DNA from: Sphingomonas aliaeris
Lineage (GTDB): Bacteria; Pseudomonadota; Alphaproteobacteria; Sphingomonadales; Sphingomonadaceae
Direction of reading: 5' to 3'
Length of the DNA stretch: 64,000 nt
Assembly: GCF_016743815.1 (NCBI RefSeq)
Contig: NZ_CP061035.1
Span: 374,501 to 438,500, forward strand
The translations under genes were made by a program, and so were the position numbers. Position 1 is the stretch's first letter. Each line of letters begins with the position of its first letter. A model generated the notes under the pieces. It saw only the letters and a program-made list of their open reading frames with translations, had not been told where the DNA came from and ran no database searches. Shown one piece after another: positions 43,279 to 52,862 of this stretch.

Positions 43279-44235
43279 TTACATTATCGGGAGCTTGACA
43301 GTAACGATCATCTTTCCGGTGCTCACCGCTCGCTGGAATGAGCCTCCCGCTGTCGTAATAAGCCGGTCGATCAGCACCAGGCCCTGGCCACCGGCCCGGC
43401 CATCTCCAAGGTCGGTGTCTTCAGACCAGGACAGTTGGACGAAACCGGCCAACGCCGCTCCATCAACATATATCTGGCCGCCGTTCTTCAACGCGCCGTA
43501 TTTGAGGCTGTTGGTGGCAAGTTCGCCGTAACAAAGGGACAGAGCTTGCATGGAGGTATCGCTAAGCTGAACGTCAGGCAGATTACCAAACGCGAGATTG
43601 GCACCGCTCCCATATGCCACCGCCAATAACCGCACGACTTGCGGAAGGCTTTTGTCAGCTGCGGGGTCCATCAGGCTGGCTTGCACGGAACCCAGCTGGC
43701 TAAGCCGGCTGACTACCTCGGTTGCGAAAGCCTTGGCTTCGGGACTCCCCCGTGCGCTCAGCATCACAATTCCTCCAGCGACCGTCATGGCGTTTTTGAG
43801 GCGGTGGCGCATTTCCAAGCTGATTGCCTCAGCCCGCTTCCGCTCCATGATCTCGCTCGTCAAATCGCGCGCGATAGATACCAGATGCGTTATCGACCCA
43901 GTGCGATCGCACACAGGGCTAAGTCTGACATCCCACCATGTAAGCGACCCTCCTGAGCCCGATTTTGGCGCCGTGAAGCGACCAAGGCGTCCATCCCTCG
44001 CTTCAGAAAGAGCGCCTGCCACATCAAGGGTATTTTCCGCTGGCCATCGGGTCAGATACGCCTCACCAATAATCTCAGATGGGGCGGCCAGGTCCATCGC
44101 CAGAGCGCCCTGCCTGTTCACAAACTGAATTTTGCCGTCGATGCTCAACACCATGATGCAATCGTGCGTCTGGTCAAGGACTGTCAGAAGTAACGCCCCA
44201 GGCACGTCGAGCAGTGCTTCGAGATCGTCGTTCAT
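43279..44235 (-). CDS. PAS-domain HWE/HisKA_2-type sensor histidine kinase
   Basis: 318 residues. PAS domain (about 15-130) with 'DCIMVLSIDGKIQFVNRQG' and PAC-like 'LVSIARDLTSEI', then 'EMRHRLKNAMTVAGGIVM' with phospho-His144 (HRLKN, an HWE/HisKA_2 signature). The ATPase domain contains 'YGELATNSLKYGAL' and 'DTDLGDGRAGGQGLVLIDRL'. It has no membrane span. HWE kinases are numerous in alphaproteobacteria, often sensing light, redox or general stress; the PAS has no conserved LOV Cys. No cognate regulator is adjacent; the free-standing receiver at 54784 is a candidate. Confidence 0.85.
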   Translation of the reverse strand: MNDDLEALLDVPGALLLTVLDQTHDCIMVLSIDGKIQFVNRQGALAMDLAAPSEIIGEAYLTRWPAENTLDVAGALSEARDGRLGRFTAPKSGSGGSLTWWDVRLSPVCDRTGSITHLVSIARDLTSEIMERKRAEAISLEMRHRLKNAMTVAGGIVMLSARGSPEAKAFATEVVSRLSQLGSVQASLMDPAADKSLPQVVRLLAVAYGSGANLAFGNLPDVQLSDTSMQALSLCYGELATNSLKYGALKNGGQIYVDGAALAGFVQLSWSEDTDLGDGRAGGQGLVLIDRLITTAGGSFQRAVSTGKMIVTVKLPIM

Positions 44236-44570
44236 GCCCCGCCCCGACTAAGTCCGGGATCGATAATAACACGTCCCGGCGGGGCAATCGCATGAAATAA
44301 GGTCGTTAAAGCTGGTCCACCGACAAAACTGTTTGATTAAAGTTAGAAGATAAAATCCGGCACCGCACCGCCGCCCGCGGCGCCGATCACGGCTTAACAA
44401 GCTTCGTTGAGACGTAGTCGGTCAGGTGTCTGCCCATGGCATCCTCGTCGACAACGAGCTGCATTTGTCCATCGGTGATGGGCATCCCATGGACGGCTTC
44501 ATCCGATATCACGTCTCAGGGTATAGGCTCGGGAGCAGGGCTACATTCCCTGCCCCCGCGCTCGATATTG

Positions 44571-45059
44571 TTACATCGCCTTCAGCATAATGATGTGATG
44601 CTCGACGACAGGGACGATGGTCTGTGCGGCAGCCTTTAGCGGCGCTGCCTTGCCCTCCATAGCATAGGCCTTCTGGACAGCCAAAGCCTGGCCGTGAGCC
44701 GCCTTCTGCTGCGCAATATACGCGGCGTCTCGTGTTGGGCCGGACTCGGAACTTAGCTGCGTGACGAGTTCGTTCTGAAGCGGCGTCAGCTTCGGTGGCG
44801 GGGCTGCGATCCTCGAGCGCTTTGCGGCTCCCTTCACGTCGGCTGTGCTTTTGGTGTGCTGTGTGATCATCATCTTCGCGAAGCTGCGAAGCTGGGAGTT
44901 TTGCGTCGTTTCAAGTACGATCTGGCTCGAGGTGATTTCATAGAGGTCGCTTGCTCCGGCCGTTGCGACATATTCAGCTGGGGTCATCACCTGCGCAGAG
45001 GCCGGCACGGAGAACAGCGCCGTACCAACCGCTAACGATGTCATCGTAAGGTTTTTCAT
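44571..45059 (-). CDS. DUF4142 exported protein
   Basis: 162 residues from ATG 45059 (ATG 45065 also possible; GAGGA precedes). Signal peptide 'LAVGTALFSVPASAQVM'. Four-helix DUF4142: 'YVATAGASDLYEITSSQIVL', 'SFAKMMITQHTKSTADVKGA', 'LTPLQNELVTQLSSESGPTR', 'AYIAQQKAAHGQALAVQKAY'. The ferritin-like pattern Gln-His-x3-Ser-Ala-Asp is visible. It starts 11-17 bases after the esterase stop, so one transcript covers both. The function is unknown; DUF4142 genes are commonly stress-induced. Confidence 0.82.
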   Translation of the reverse strand: MKNLTMTSLAVGTALFSVPASAQVMTPAEYVATAGASDLYEITSSQIVLETTQNSQLRSFAKMMITQHTKSTADVKGAAKRSRIAAPPPKLTPLQNELVTQLSSESGPTRDAAYIAQQKAAHGQALAVQKAYAMEGKAAPLKAAAQTIVPVVEHHIIMLKAM

Positions 45060-45075
45060 GGTCATTCCTCGAGTA

Positions 45076-46173
45076 TCAGTTGCGGATGCCGAAAGCGGCC
45101 TTGAGCCGATCGATCGCGTACATGTTGGCGTCGTACGCGCCGCGGACGACGGAACCCATCCCGAACATTTCGTGCGTAACCCCTGGGAAGGTACGCTGCT
45201 CCACCTTGTCTCCGGCCGATCGCATCGCGGCCGCAAGCGTCTCACCGTCCGAACGCAAAGGATCGATCTGCGCATTGACGATCGTTGTCGGCGGCAGCCC
45301 GCGAAGGTCGGCAGCGACCAGGTTCAGCCGCGGGTCCTGCATGTCCGACATGCTCTTCGAATAATAGTGGCCGAACCACTTGAGCATCGCGGTGTTTAGC
45401 GGCTTGGCATTTGCAGAGTCATTTCGTGACGGAAGCGCCATGCTGCTGTTGGCAATCGGATAGACCGAGAGGATGTGCAGCGGCTTCGCCAGATTGTTGT
45501 CGCGAGCGTAGATCGCTGTCGCAACAGCAAGGTTTCCCCCGGCGCTCTCGCCAGCAAGGGCCAGTTTTGTCACATCTCCACCCCAGGTGGCTGCGTTCTG
45601 GAGAACCCAGCGGTACGCCGCTGCGGCGTCATCATGTTGCGCCGGAAACTTGAACTCTGGCGCGTGCCGGTACTCGACCGACACGACGATGGCATTTAGC
45701 TGCTTCGACAGCAATCTCGGCGCGGCGTCATAGGTGTTGACGTCCGCGATGACCCAGCCGCCGCCGTGGTAGTAAACGATAATCGGCATCAGCGCGTCGG
45801 TGGCGTTTGCAGGCTTGTAGATCCGTGCGAAATGCATAGGATCGTTGCCATACGCGACATCCTGCGTGACCACCGCCGGGTCAGGCGCGGTCGACATCCC
45901 CTTCTGGCGCATCACAGCTTTCGCAGCATCTGCGGCCGATGGCTGGATGCGCGCCTTGACCGGCGTCAGCGTTTCGATCGGCTTTGCGCCGAGCCGTGGC
46001 AGCTGGTCGAGCACGGCTTGCATGTCGGCGGAGGCCGCTGGCGGCTGCGTCGCAGTGCGCGGCGGGGCGGGCGGCGGCGGCGCGTTGGTCGAGTTCGACG
46101 ATTGCGCGAAAGCTATTCCTGAACTTCCAAGCAGCGCGGCTGCGATAAAGGTTTGAGCGTGTCGTTTCATCAT
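45076..46173 (-). CDS. Exported alpha/beta-hydrolase (HSL-family esterase), paralogue of 29366-30487
   Basis: 365 residues: signal peptide 'IAAALLGSSGIAFAQS', Pro-rich linker, then HSL fold with 'YYHGGGWVIADVNTYD' (oxyanion), 'GESAGGNLAVATAIY' (Ser nucleophile), 'DPLRSDGETLAAAM' and 'TFPGVTHEMFGM' (His). It is very similar to the esterase at 29366, and even the propeptide 'LDQLPRLGAKPIETLTPVKA' has a counterpart, so the pair arose by duplication. Periplasmic or secreted. It is co-transcribed with DUF4142. An ECF-like promoter may precede it. Confidence 0.9.
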   Translation of the reverse strand: MMKRHAQTFIAAALLGSSGIAFAQSSNSTNAPPPPAPPRTATQPPAASADMQAVLDQLPRLGAKPIETLTPVKARIQPSAADAAKAVMRQKGMSTAPDPAVVTQDVAYGNDPMHFARIYKPANATDALMPIIVYYHGGGWVIADVNTYDAAPRLLSKQLNAIVVSVEYRHAPEFKFPAQHDDAAAAYRWVLQNAATWGGDVTKLALAGESAGGNLAVATAIYARDNNLAKPLHILSVYPIANSSMALPSRNDSANAKPLNTAMLKWFGHYYSKSMSDMQDPRLNLVAADLRGLPPTTIVNAQIDPLRSDGETLAAAMRSAGDKVEQRTFPGVTHEMFGMGSVVRGAYDANMYAIDRLKAAFGIRN

Positions 46174-46199
46174 GTCATCCTGTTATACCCGTACGGTCT

Positions 46200-46224
46200 A
46201 ACAGGGGCGTCCATCGATCGTTCC
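46200..46224 (-). promoter_or_regulatory. Possible EcfG-type promoter of the esterase/DUF4142 operon
   Basis: On the minus strand GGAAC (46224-46220), 16 bases, then TGTT (46203-46200), 27 bases before the esterase ATG. The alphaproteobacterial general-stress consensus is GGAAC-N16/17-CGTT; this differs at one base. Confidence 0.35.
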
Positions 46225-46326
46225 AGAACCGATCTCGGCTATGTTCATTATTCAGATCAGCCGCCTCGGCTTTTCCTATGATCCTACGATCTCAGCGCTT
46301 GTTGAAAAAACGGCCAATGCTGCACG

Positions 46327-46594
46327 GGGTTTGTCAGGCCAAATGCACCACTCGTTAGGCGGGGCAAGTTAGGGCCGCTGGCATGCCCCGTCCCCGCAAG
46401 CCTGCCAGCCCGTCCCGTAATTTTAACTCGTCGCTTCAGGTGATCCGCCTAGTGTGATGATGTATGTTCGCTTCCTATAGTCGCTTTGCCACGTGGAGGA
46501 CCTCCTTTTCGAACACGGCATCGACATTTGCTATGAGAGGGTACGACACTGATGGAACAGGTTTGGTCCGATGTTCGCCGGCGATTGCCCATCC
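46327..46594 (+). mobile_element. Decayed IS6-family relic (5' third)
   Basis: Aligns by eye, base for base with scattered changes, to the first 270 bases of the IS6-family element at 61024, including its left end (GTCA-GCCAAATGC), the ATG region and the codons for 'VEDLLFE'. One base is missing at the GTG-TGATGATG site and other codons are mutated, so no transposase is encoded. It truncates the gene at 46595-46843. Confidence 0.75.
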
Positions 46595-46843
46595 AGTCCA
46601 AGCGGAAACAAACGCTGCGACGATCGCCAGCCCTTTGAAGTTCTTGGCGACGACAGAGGCGGCAGAAGAGTTTCCCGATGAACAACTTTTAGCGACTGTT
46701 ATAAGTACGGGCATTTCGACGACGGTACTGATCAGATTGCGGTCAAAGAAATCGTCGGTGAACGGAATTTGCAGCGCGACCGCGCATCCGAATATTAGGA
46801 TCGCCCTGCCAGCACTCGGCGGTATGTTGGCCATCGTGCGCAT
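46595..46843 (-). pseudogene. Membrane protein truncated by the IS6 relic
   Basis: 83 codons of plausible sequence before the frame enters the relic: 'MRTMANIPPSAGRAILIFGC', two hydrophobic stretches ('AGRAILIFGCAVALQI' and 'GLAIVAAFVSAWTG'). After 46594 the frame continues into IS sequence. The native C terminus is lost. No family is recognised. Confidence 0.4.
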
Positions 46844-47053
46844 GAGACACCCATGGCTCCAGAGCTGTCGAGACTACATCAATACGCTGTTCTAGTGAAG
46901 TACCGGGATCGCAGAATGGCCGGTGATCGACCGGCAGCCTAACGTTTCTCCCAAGCAAAATGGGGAGATCGCCTTCTCGTGATCCATTCCGCTGCAGGAA
47001 CATATTAACGCTTGGTCGGCATGCCCTCGTCGTTCGCAGCGCGGAGAGCATCG

Positions 47054-47692
47054 ATGTGGGAAAATAGCACTACCTTCAGTGAGGCTACGGATCTGTCCGG
47101 TCGCCTGATCCGAGCGACGAACTTCGCACTGGATCACTGGTGGCTCTGGCTGGTGCTGGGCGGCATCGCGATCGTCGCGTTAAAGGTGCGTTCCCAGCAC
47201 GCGTTGATCGCTTCGCTCGACGAACGGGCCGACGCCGCGTTCGGTGACATCGATGCGCTTCTGATCGAGCGCGCCAGCCTCATCGGCAATCTCGTCGAGG
47301 TCGTTCGCGCCTTCTCGCAAAAGGAACACGACGTGATCCGCGACGTGCTCGATGCGCGCGTCGACGCTCTCGAAGCGGCGAGCAACGCCGCCATCCAGAC
47401 CGGCACGCAGATCGCCGAGGTCCTTCAGAACGTCTTCTCTGTGAGCGAGAAGTATCCCCAGCTGGCAAGCGGGGAACATTACAGGACGTTGCGCACGGAT
47501 CTGATCCGCGTCGAGGAGCGCATCACGGCCTCGCGGCGCTTCTACAATCTGGCGGTCGAGGAACTCAATGGGGTCCGGCGTGCGTTTCCGGGCAACCTGA
47601 TCAGCAGGCGGGATCCAGCCTCCGAACGTCAGAAGTTCAGTCTCGGCGAGCGCCGGGCGGAATTCGCCGAGCCGATCAAGATCAGTCTCTAG
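47054..47692 (+). CDS. lemA: LemA-family protein
   Basis: 212 residues from ATG 47054 (RBS GGAGAG); the frame starting at 47012 is upstream shadow. One N-terminal membrane helix 'WWLWLVLGGIAIVALKV', then a LemA coiled-coil domain: 'ERADAAFGDIDALLIERASL', 'GNLVEVVRAFSQKEHDVIRD', 'LRTDLIRVEERITASRRFYN'. LemA proteins sit in the cytoplasmic membrane and are found beside M48 proteases, as here (19 bases to the next gene). They probably form an envelope quality-control unit. Confidence 0.88.
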   Translation: MWENSTTFSEATDLSGRLIRATNFALDHWWLWLVLGGIAIVALKVRSQHALIASLDERADAAFGDIDALLIERASLIGNLVEVVRAFSQKEHDVIRDVLDARVDALEAASNAAIQTGTQIAEVLQNVFSVSEKYPQLASGEHYRTLRTDLIRVEERITASRRFYNLAVEELNGVRRAFPGNLISRRDPASERQKFSLGERRAEFAEPIKISL

Positions 47693-47710
47693 TCGCGGCG
47701 GGATCTGACT

Positions 47711-49414
47711 ATGGCAGTTCACGGATACGTCACCCATGCCGCCCGCAACCGGCGGTTCACCGCGCTGCTGGTGCTCGGCTACATCGTCGCGTTCGAACTT
47801 ATCGGCGCATTCGTGCTGACGATGCTGCTTCTGATCGTGGATCAGGAGCACACCATCCTGTCCGATCCGGTCGGCTATGCGCTGCGCTATGGTCTGCCGG
47901 TCGCGATCTTCAGCGCATTGCTGTTCCGACGTCTCTATCGCGGTCATGCCGATGCGGTGATGCACGGCCTGGGCGTGCAGATCGTCTCACGGGCCGATGA
48001 ACCGCGCTTCGTCGCCATCGCCGAGCAGGCCTGCACGACCCTCGGCGTGCGCCTGCCGCGGTTCGGTGTGCTCGATGTGAACGAACCCAACGCCCTGACC
48101 ATCGGCGAAGGGCCGAATTGCGGTTTGATCGTCGTGACGCGCGGGCTGCTGGAACGGCTCGACGATGACGAGCTGCTCGCCGTGCTTGCGCACGAGGCGT
48201 CGCACATCCGCCAGGGCGACACCAGGCTGCTGGCCGCGAACCACGCGCTGATGCGCACCACCGTTCTGCTGCAGATCCACAATCCGCTGCGGTTCGAGGA
48301 CTGGCGGCAGATGATACTGCCGCTGCTGCTCCCGCCGCTGCTGCTCGTCATGCTGGCGGGCGGCGCGACGACGATGGCTGCAATGACGTTGGCACGGTTC
48401 GCCCGGCGCGGTCTCAAGCTCGGTCGAGACCATATCGCCGATGGGGAGGCCGTGCGCGTGACGCATTTTCCGGAGGCGTTGCTGAGCGCGCTGGTCAAGA
48501 TCGGCGGGCATGGTGCCTTTGTCGGCAGCCAGCGGGTCGAGGGCGCGCTGTTCGACGGACCGGCAGATCACGAGGGCGGAACGCATCCCGCGATCGAGGC
48601 GCGACGCGACGCGATCTCGAAGCTCGGCCAGGGCATGATGGATTCCTCACGCCAGCGTCGCGATACACGCAGCGCCCCGCGCGCTCGCTTCGGCCATGCC
48701 CGGTCGGCGCGGCTGCTCTATCCGGCGGACGCGACCGGTCGACCGCTCGAGCCGCCGCCGACGGCGACGTTGGGCCGGTTCGTGCAACGCTTCACCGATC
48801 CGGATGCGCACAGGCAATGGCAGGAAGCGTGCATAGCTTGGTGCGAATGGCGCGTCTCCGACGGGCGGAATGCCATCGGTCTCGCGCCGATGATGATCAT
48901 TCCGGTCGCTGCCATCGCCATGTTCCTGCTGGTCTTCTGGTGGCCGGCCGATGGCGATCTTTCGAAACTCGCGGCCCGTTTCGGGCCGGGCGCGCTGGTC
49001 GAGATGGCTCGCGAGGTGAATTCCGGTCCCGAATGCATCGGGCCGTCCTACCGCGACGGGATATGCCCGGAGTATCAGTATTCACCCGGCCAGCTTGCAG
49101 CCAAGCGGGCCAAGTTCGCCAAGGTGGCGACGGAAGCGTCGGTCGAACCCGCAGTCTTAGTGCAGCCCTCGGCCGCATCGGGACTGGCGATGCCGCTGTT
49201 CCTCCTGCTTCTCATCTGCCTTGCTGTCGCCAGTCCCAGACTGATGCGTCGACTCGTCGGAGTGGTGGACGCCGGAACGACAACGATCGACGATGAGATG
49301 TCGGCGCGACTGAATGAACCATCAGGCCCGATCGGTGCAGCATCACAGTCCGGACAGCGGCCGAGAGCCTCGGCACACCCGGTGGCCACCGACTTCGGAC
49401 GCAAACGCGTGTAG
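47711..49414 (+). CDS. M48-family membrane metalloprotease
   Basis: 567 residues. Two N-terminal membrane helices (about 16-42, 58-75), M48 peptidase domain with zinc motif 'VLAHEASHIRQGD' (HEASH, 161-165), a membrane pair around 210-235, and 'LGRDHIADGEAVRVTHFPEA', which corresponds to the usual third-ligand segment but has Asp in place of the usual Glu of 'REF'. A further membrane helix lies near 395 and another near 490. Active site zinc in the cytoplasm or membrane. It forms an operon with lemA. The role would be membrane protein turnover; the target is unknown. Confidence 0.87.
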   Translation: MAVHGYVTHAARNRRFTALLVLGYIVAFELIGAFVLTMLLLIVDQEHTILSDPVGYALRYGLPVAIFSALLFRRLYRGHADAVMHGLGVQIVSRADEPRFVAIAEQACTTLGVRLPRFGVLDVNEPNALTIGEGPNCGLIVVTRGLLERLDDDELLAVLAHEASHIRQGDTRLLAANHALMRTTVLLQIHNPLRFEDWRQMILPLLLPPLLLVMLAGGATTMAAMTLARFARRGLKLGRDHIADGEAVRVTHFPEALLSALVKIGGHGAFVGSQRVEGALFDGPADHEGGTHPAIEARRDAISKLGQGMMDSSRQRRDTRSAPRARFGHARSARLLYPADATGRPLEPPPTATLGRFVQRFTDPDAHRQWQEACIAWCEWRVSDGRNAIGLAPMMIIPVAAIAMFLLVFWWPADGDLSKLAARFGPGALVEMAREVNSGPECIGPSYRDGICPEYQYSPGQLAAKRAKFAKVATEASVEPAVLVQPSAASGLAMPLFLLLLICLAVASPRLMRRLVGVVDAGTTTIDDEMSARLNEPSGPIGAASQSGQRPRASAHPVATDFGRKRV

Positions 49415-49716
49415 TCAGATATTCGCGGACCTGACCAATCCCATGCAGCAGCGTGTACCGAAGCCTACCGAGATTGGCGCGGCGCTCGTTTCGGTCACGA
49501 CCGTCGGATATGGTCAGCGGCATGACAGGTCACCTCCTTAACGAAGCCGAGCTTAGGAACAGCCGGCAGCCGTTCCCGGGAATCTGCCGCTACGTTGTCG
49601 AGCGATGTGGGCATTATCCGTCCTGTAGCGAGAACGTCGTTGGAAAACGTCGCAAGACCATCCAGATCGGAAGGCCTCGGGAGCGTCAGCTACGTGCGAT
49701 ATCCGCTATCCTGATA

Positions 49717-50142
49717 TCAGCTCGACTTCCGCCCGAAACCACGGGGCATGGGTTCGAGAGGCGAAGGTCCTGACGCAGACGTCCGTGACGCAACAGCATC
49801 TCGTTCCGCCAGATACCGTGTCATGACCGCGTCCGGATCGAACGGCGTATCGTCCGCCTCCGTTTCCTCCCGCCTCCGCGACAGCGGTGCGGGCGATTGA
49901 GGACGCGCATACCGATCCTTGCGACCCCAGAAGTAGCGCGCGATCTTGACGCCGGCGAAGATGAAACAGGCGAATGCGCCCAGAAGGCAGATCAAGGCCG
50001 CCGAATGATAGGTCAGCGCGCCCGATTTGTTTCCCAGCACCGAATGCACGTCCCCGATCGATTCCAGGTTGCGGCTCACGTACTGGAAGGCGAAACCCAT
50101 CCCGATTGGTAGAGCGGGATGATGGAAGCGAAGACGTGCCAT
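49717..50142 (-). CDS. Small membrane protein with cytoplasmic tail
   Basis: 141 residues: a first short hydrophobic part 'PIGMGFAFQYVSRNLES', a strong membrane helix 'SAALICLLGAFACFIFAGVKIA', basic 'RYFWGRKDRYARP' (inside), then a disordered tail ending 'FDPDAVMTRYLAERD'. The last motif is one I have seen in sphingomonad proteins of unknown role. No RBS of note. It stands alone, convergent with the M48 gene. Confidence 0.5.
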   Translation of the reverse strand: MARLRFHHPALPIGMGFAFQYVSRNLESIGDVHSVLGNKSGALTYHSAALICLLGAFACFIFAGVKIARYFWGRKDRYARPQSPAPLSRRREETEADDTPFDPDAVMTRYLAERDAVASRTSASGPSPLEPMPRGFGRKSS

Positions 50143-50470
50143 TCCGCCTCGATAGAGAACGCGTGTTAAAAACCCGTAAGAGGCTCATCGGCCAGTCCCG
50201 ACGGGCCTGCCACGCGCGTAGAGGCAGCAGAAGTACGTCTGTCGAAGGAACGCACACGGCGCGCGCTGACTCCTGTAAAAACGCTTCGGGCGGACGGTGC
50301 CGGCCTGACAGACGCCCTGCTGACTAGAGTTACGGCGCCAAAAACCTGGGCAATCGTCGGCACATACTTTCCCGACAGCTTGAACGACCGCGGCGGGGGA
50401 TCACCCACTACGCTGAGGCACTGTTAACCATTGCGCGCTACCTCCAACTTGAACGCCGTGAGGGGGAACG
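50143..50470. other. Intergenic, no supported gene
   Basis: 328 bases between divergently transcribed membrane-protein genes. It ends with GTGAGGGGGAACG, the RBS of the gene at 50471. No hairpin or motif stands out. Confidence 0.45.
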
Positions 50471-52288
50471 ATGCCGCGTTGGCTGAAACTGTATCTGTCG
50501 GTGACCGGCCCGCTCGCGCTCGTCGCACTGGCAATGCCCGGCCTCGTGGTGTTCGGGCTCTTTCTGCTCATCATTCCCGGCCTGATCCTTGGGTTTGCCC
50601 CAACTGCATTCCTGTGGGGATGCATCTTCGCTGCGCTACGCTGGCTAGGCGCGCGTTGGCTGGCGGAGCGCTGGCGCACTCCGGCGGCGCTGGTTGCCAC
50701 GATCGCCCTTCTTATCGCGTTTCCGACTATCTCGATCCTCGAAGCACGGGAGCGGGCCGCGCTATACGATCTGCCCGATCGCATTCCGGCGGCGCCGATC
50801 AGACCTACGGGCGATATTCGTCTCGAGAGCCGGCTTCCACGCTGGGACAATCCCAACCGGAACCTACTCGGCTTCCGGCCCTACTCGTGCGACAATCTCT
50901 GCCTGGCGTTATTGTTCGAGCCGGGCGTCCGCAGCGTCACCGTGAATTCCTCCGCGAGACTATCCCACGGCGAGATCACCGACGGTATCGGTCGTCTCGA
51001 TGGCTATTCCCGCACCTATCGGCTGCTGCCCAAGGGCCAATGCGCCATGCCGCTCGATCCCGATCTGGTGGGAAGAGACGGACTGTACGGCACCACGCCC
51101 GAAGAGAACCGCGCGATCGCCGCGTATTGGGCGCTGCGGCTCGGCAACGACGTCTGCCTGGCGGGCGAAACGGCGCGAACCGGCTGGGACGTGCTGATCC
51201 GCTCCGGCGAATGGACGAGCGGCGCACCTTTCCCCAACCCCTGGTCGTTGTCGCCACAACCGGCAGTGGCCCGCTATTTCGAGGTGCGCGACCGCCGCGG
51301 CCCTTTGGCGCGCCGGTTCGAGGTTTCGGTCCGCGCGCTCAGCCTACCGTTCGTGATCGCCTCGATGGGCGGTCTCGAGAACTTCCGGTTTGGTTGGGGG
51401 TTCGGCACAATCGGCGCGAACCTTAACGACGGGCGCAGTCCCGACGGGCCGCTGGATCACGTTCTGCGGTTTTCGCCGATCCCCGCCCGTTCCGAATTCC
51501 TTCCGATGCTCCGGACATCCTTGCAGGCCGCGCTCGCCGATCCCGACCGCGGACGCGAAGACGCCGTCTTTGCCAGCTTGAAGGGCTATCTGGATGCGCT
51601 GAAAGGCGCGCCGCTGCCGTCCGCAGACCGCGCATTGCTGCTGGCTCTCGTCCGTGAGCCGCGCGTCGCGACGGTGGATCAGGCCTATCAGCTGCGCGAC
51701 CTCTTCGCCGACGATTTACCGGCCCTGCGTGCGGCGATCGTCGTCCGGCTGCTCGCGCTCCCCATCAGCGGCGATTCACGCACCCAATCGCTCGGCAATA
51801 CGCTCTCCGGTTGGCCCGATGCTGCGTTCACGACGCTGAGCGCCGACGAAGCGCGCCTCCTGCGTGACCCCGATCGCCGCACTCGCGCTGCGGGCTTGAT
51901 CAAGCGGTTGGCGGACCAGGGTGGGGCCGCTGTTCCGCTATTGCTCGAAATCGCGCAGACCCACCGACAGCGCCGCAATATCGTCATGGATCCTGACCAG
52001 GAACGCAGCCGTCCCGAAGCCGACGACAATGCGGTCGACGCGGCGCGGATCGCGTTGTGCCTGATCGGCTCGGCTGCGCGTTCCGCGCTACCCGCTCTCG
52101 AGCTGCTCACACCCACAGGGGGTGGGTTCGAGAAAATGGATTGGGACCGCATGATGCTACGGCTAGGCAAACCGTTGACCAGGATCGAGAAGCCCGAAAG
52201 CCTGTCAGGCACGACCGAAAGTTATCGTCGCAATCTGGCCGATTGGCAGGCGCGGTTCGATCCTGCGCGGAGCTGCGGGCGGCTTTGA
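50471..52288 (+). CDS. Large membrane-anchored protein of unknown function
   Basis: 605 residues. N-terminal membrane region of three helices: 'YLSVTGPLALVALAMPGLVV', 'LFLLIIPGLILGFAPTAFLW', 'ALVATIALLIAFPTISILEA'. Then a soluble domain with two Cys ('SCDNLCLALLFEPGVRSV') and Trp-rich strands, and a C-terminal alpha-helical repeat-like part from about 380 ('LADPDRGREDAVFASLKGYL', 'RDPDRRTRAAGLIKRLADQG', 'RIALCLIGSAARSALPALEL') that looks like HEAT repeats. I do not recognise a named family. GC and codon use are typical, so it is native. It stands alone. Confidence 0.65.
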   Translation: MPRWLKLYLSVTGPLALVALAMPGLVVFGLFLLIIPGLILGFAPTAFLWGCIFAALRWLGARWLAERWRTPAALVATIALLIAFPTISILEARERAALYDLPDRIPAAPIRPTGDIRLESRLPRWDNPNRNLLGFRPYSCDNLCLALLFEPGVRSVTVNSSARLSHGEITDGIGRLDGYSRTYRLLPKGQCAMPLDPDLVGRDGLYGTTPEENRAIAAYWALRLGNDVCLAGETARTGWDVLIRSGEWTSGAPFPNPWSLSPQPAVARYFEVRDRRGPLARRFEVSVRALSLPFVIASMGGLENFRFGWGFGTIGANLNDGRSPDGPLDHVLRFSPIPARSEFLPMLRTSLQAALADPDRGREDAVFASLKGYLDALKGAPLPSADRALLLALVREPRVATVDQAYQLRDLFADDLPALRAAIVVRLLALPISGDSRTQSLGNTLSGWPDAAFTTLSADEARLLRDPDRRTRAAGLIKRLADQGGAAVPLLLEIAQTHRQRRNIVMDPDQERSRPEADDNAVDAARIALCLIGSAARSALPALELLTPTGGGFEKMDWDRMMLRLGKPLTRIEKPESLSGTTESYRRNLADWQARFDPARSCGRL

Positions 52289-52862
52289 CCAAGCGTGGTG
52301 GAGATAAAGGCCGCACACGCGAGATGGCGACGACGTCGGCCTTGGGATCAACCAGGCGCGCCTTGATTGAACGGCTTACCTAACTGCGCTGGGCGGAGCC
52401 CAGCCCCAAGCGGAGGATCACGGCTTACGTCTGTCTGCAATCCGTCGGGAGATGCGCCCGGGCCAGGGCTCGGTTCACAGCGCGAGAAGACAATGTTGCG
52501 AGGATCGCGATGGCTGAGAAGAAACCGGTTTCCTACCTGCTGAGTCCCGTTTTTTGCCGAAAGAACCGCGGAAAAGAAGATCGGGCGGTGAGCCGCCCGG
52601 AGCCGCCCAGCCCCGTGCCGGCGCGGAAGACAGAGCCGCAGGGGGTGGGGTCGAGCATGTCTGACGAGCTGCCGGCGTGGTCGCGGCATACGGATGACGC
52701 TACGACCGCCTGCTTCGCGCGGGGTATAGAGACTTCGGTGCCGCCGCCGGTTTGCTGAGGCCGTGGTTCCAGCGGAGGTTTCGGTCTCCGCCGACGTGCG
52801 GGGGCACATGCAACAGGTAACCGCCTATGCCTCCATCTGCCGAGTAGAAGGGTGAACTGCGA
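52289..52862. other. Intergenic with a GC hairpin, no firm gene
   Basis: 574 bases. A frame at 52510-52758 (+) starts 'MAEKKPVSYLLSPVFCRKNR' but becomes low complexity, so it is not called. A hairpin CGGGCGG-TGAG-CCGCCCG sits at 52582-52599. The segment might hold a small RNA or a leader relic; nothing decisive is seen. Confidence 0.35.

Noticed and set aside
52510..52758. 82-residue plus-strand frame
   Set aside because: Begins plausibly but turns into low-complexity sequence with no homology I can name.
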